Below the pieces are notes generated by a model that saw nothing but the letters and a program-made list of their open reading frames with translations, ran no database searches and had not been told where the DNA came from. A stretch of DNA of 5,621 bases from positions 1 through 5,621 of the forward strand of contig DAFR01000079.1 of the NCBI GenBank assembly GCA_002497965.1. Direction: 5' to 3'. The DNA is from Methanomicrobiaceae archaeon UBA436 (lineage in GTDB: Archaea > Halobacteriota > Methanomicrobia > Methanomicrobiales > Methanoculleaceae). The position numbers were made by a program, and so were the translations under genes. Below, one piece after another: positions 4,451 to 5,621 of the stretch. Positions within the stretch are counted from its first letter, which is position 1; each line of letters begins with the position of its first letter.

Positions 4451-5621
4451 ATGGCTGACGGCTTTGTCCCGGAGGTTGTCGTCTCAAACCACCTTGAGAA
4501 GGTAAAAGCCGAGATCTTCTCATACATAAACTCCAACGCCAGAGCCATAGACGATAACTTTGCCGCTTTCTTCGGGAACATCGTCACTATCCTCGACAAT
4601 GCCGGCATCTCCATCCCTGACCAGGTTTACGACGAGTTCATAGACTCGATCGCCTACAGGGTCTTTGACACCAGCAACCGGGCCGGAGACCTGAAGTTCC
4701 TCAGCCGCGCCTGCGAGATCGCCTGCGGGATGAAACGGAAGAAGGAGCGCAAGGCCGGAGTCCACGTCGCAGCCGCGGTCAAACTGATGAAGATCGGGAT
4801 GCCGCTTGCAGCAACCGCCTTTCTCCAGCCCTACCGCAAATTCGATGCCGCCGTCGGATGCTGGTGCGCCTACTGCTACTACACACTCTACAAAGAGGGG
4901 TCGTCCGAACCCGGCTACTCCGCGTCCGAACGCTGGAACTACCTCAAGACCGCACACCAGCAGATGGAGGAACTCGGGCAGGCGCAGCCCGGACTGAACC
5001 GCCTGGTCAAAGGAGAACTTGCAGATGACCGCTGGCTCATCGAACCGTTCTGGGTGATGATCTTCCTTGCGACCGAGTGGATCCCCGAGAACCGGTGGTT
5101 CCTTGAGATCGGGATCACACGCGCAAAGCAGGAGAAGAACGAACCGGCGCTGGTGAAACTGCTCCAGATCGGGTTTCTCCGGTTCCCAAACGACATGCTC
5201 TTCTACCGCGAGGCCTACCACCTCAAGTTCGAGCAGGGTGACCTCGCAGATGCCCTGGGTCTCATCCGCGACCTTCTCCAGAGGTTTCCGGAAGACCCCG
5301 AACCTGTCTACTACGGTCTCCGTACGGGTCTCTACCTCCCCCAGAAGGAGGTCTTTGAAGAGTTCCGGAGACGTGCCGATGCGATAAAGATGCCCGGGCA
5401 CGTCCTCCACCTCATCGACTACCTGTATGCCTTCCTCAGGGGGAGGATGGATCAGGCGAACCTCTCTCTGGACGAGTTCCACAGGAAGTACCCCTCCCTT
5501 AACTACTACTCCGAGATCCTGCGGTTTGTCACCACCGAGATCCCTCCAACAGAGAAGAGCGTCAAGAGAGTCGTATTCCTCTCAGTCGACAACTTCTGCA
5601 AGAAGATGCTCAGGATCGGAG
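4451..5621 (+). CDS. Large alpha-helical, TPR-like protein of unknown function, cut by the right edge
   Basis: An open frame of 390 codons begins at ATG 4451 and runs off the window without a stop. I do not recognise the family. The product is helix-rich and soluble, with no signal peptide or clear membrane segment. Residues 1-90 form an acidic helical region. Residues 94-101 are a basic patch (MKRKKERK). Residues 137-142 hold three cysteines (CWCAYC). Residues 231-300 read like tandem helical hairpins of the TPR/SEL1 type, with ALVKLLQIGFLRFPND followed by EQGDLADALGLIRDLLQRFP and EDPEPVYYGL. Strong G/C preference at codon third positions supports this frame over the 320-codon antisense frame at 4520-5482. 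The start is the first ATG after the TATA box and no in-frame upstream start was found. The gene is divergent from the TIM-barrel gene, with 121 nt between start codons. A scaffold role is plausible, but the C-terminal domain is not visible. Confidence 0.8.
   Translation, partial: MADGFVPEVVVSNHLEKVKAEIFSYINSNARAIDDNFAAFFGNIVTILDNAGISIPDQVYDEFIDSIAYRVFDTSNRAGDLKFLSRACEIACGMKRKKERKAGVHVAAAVKLMKIGMPLAATAFLQPYRKFDAAVGCWCAYCYYTLYKEGSSEPGYSASERWNYLKTAHQQMEELGQAQPGLNRLVKGELADDRWLIEPFWVMIFLATEWIPENRWFLEIGITRAKQEKNEPALVKLLQIGFLRFPNDMLFYREAYHLKFEQGDLADALGLIRDLLQRFPEDPEPVYYGLRTGLYLPQKEVFEEFRRRADAIKMPGHVLHLIDYLYAFLRGRMDQANLSLDEFHRKYPSLNYYSEILRFVTTEIPPTEKSVKRVVFLSVDNFCKKMLRIG

Noticed and set aside
4520..5482. 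320-codon open frame on the minus strand
   Set aside because: It lies wholly antisense to the 390-codon plus-strand frame, which has strong G/C third-position bias and sensible protein sequence. The minus product is low-complexity and unlike any family.

Overview
The window looks like chromosomal DNA from a methanogenic archaeon. Methanomicrobiales, close to Methanoculleus, is my inference from gene content and the high-GC third positions. The archaeal evidence is direct: a hypusine-type aIF5A gene, an archaeal IMPase/FBPase-type phosphatase next to NAD kinase, a DUF169 gene, TTTAT-type TATA boxes upstream of several genes, and a tRNA gene without an encoded CCA end.

Layout. (1) Positions 1-622, minus strand: aIF5A followed 21 nt later by the first 74 codons of agmatinase, which runs off the left edge. 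Together they suggest a polyamine/hypusine unit. (2) Positions 623-708: a divergent promoter region. (3) Positions 709-2312, plus strand: an inositol monophosphatase-family phosphatase with a TTG start, overlapping NAD kinase by ATGA. The same two activities are fused in one Methanocaldococcus jannaschii protein, so this pair may control NADP(H) level from both sides. (4) Positions 2388-3104, plus: a DUF169 protein with five cysteines, its own promoter and a hairpin terminator. (5) Positions 3105-3450: non-coding, with a dense set of inverted repeats at about 3139-3276. (6) Positions 3451-3523, minus: tRNA-Thr(GGT) with its own TATA box and T-run terminator. (7) Positions 3604-4329, minus: a TIM-barrel protein of the sugar phosphate isomerase/endonuclease IV superfamily that keeps a complete endonuclease IV-like set of metal ligands. 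(8) Positions 4330-4450: a divergent promoter region in which both genes appear to be leaderless. (9) Positions 4451-5621, plus: the first 390 codons of a large helical, TPR-like protein of unknown function that is cut by the right edge.

Most of the window is housekeeping or conserved-hypothetical material. I see no mobile element, CRISPR array or defence system. The points most worth following are the split phosphatase/NAD kinase pair, the structured intergenic element, the divergent leaderless pair, and the unrecognised open-ended protein.
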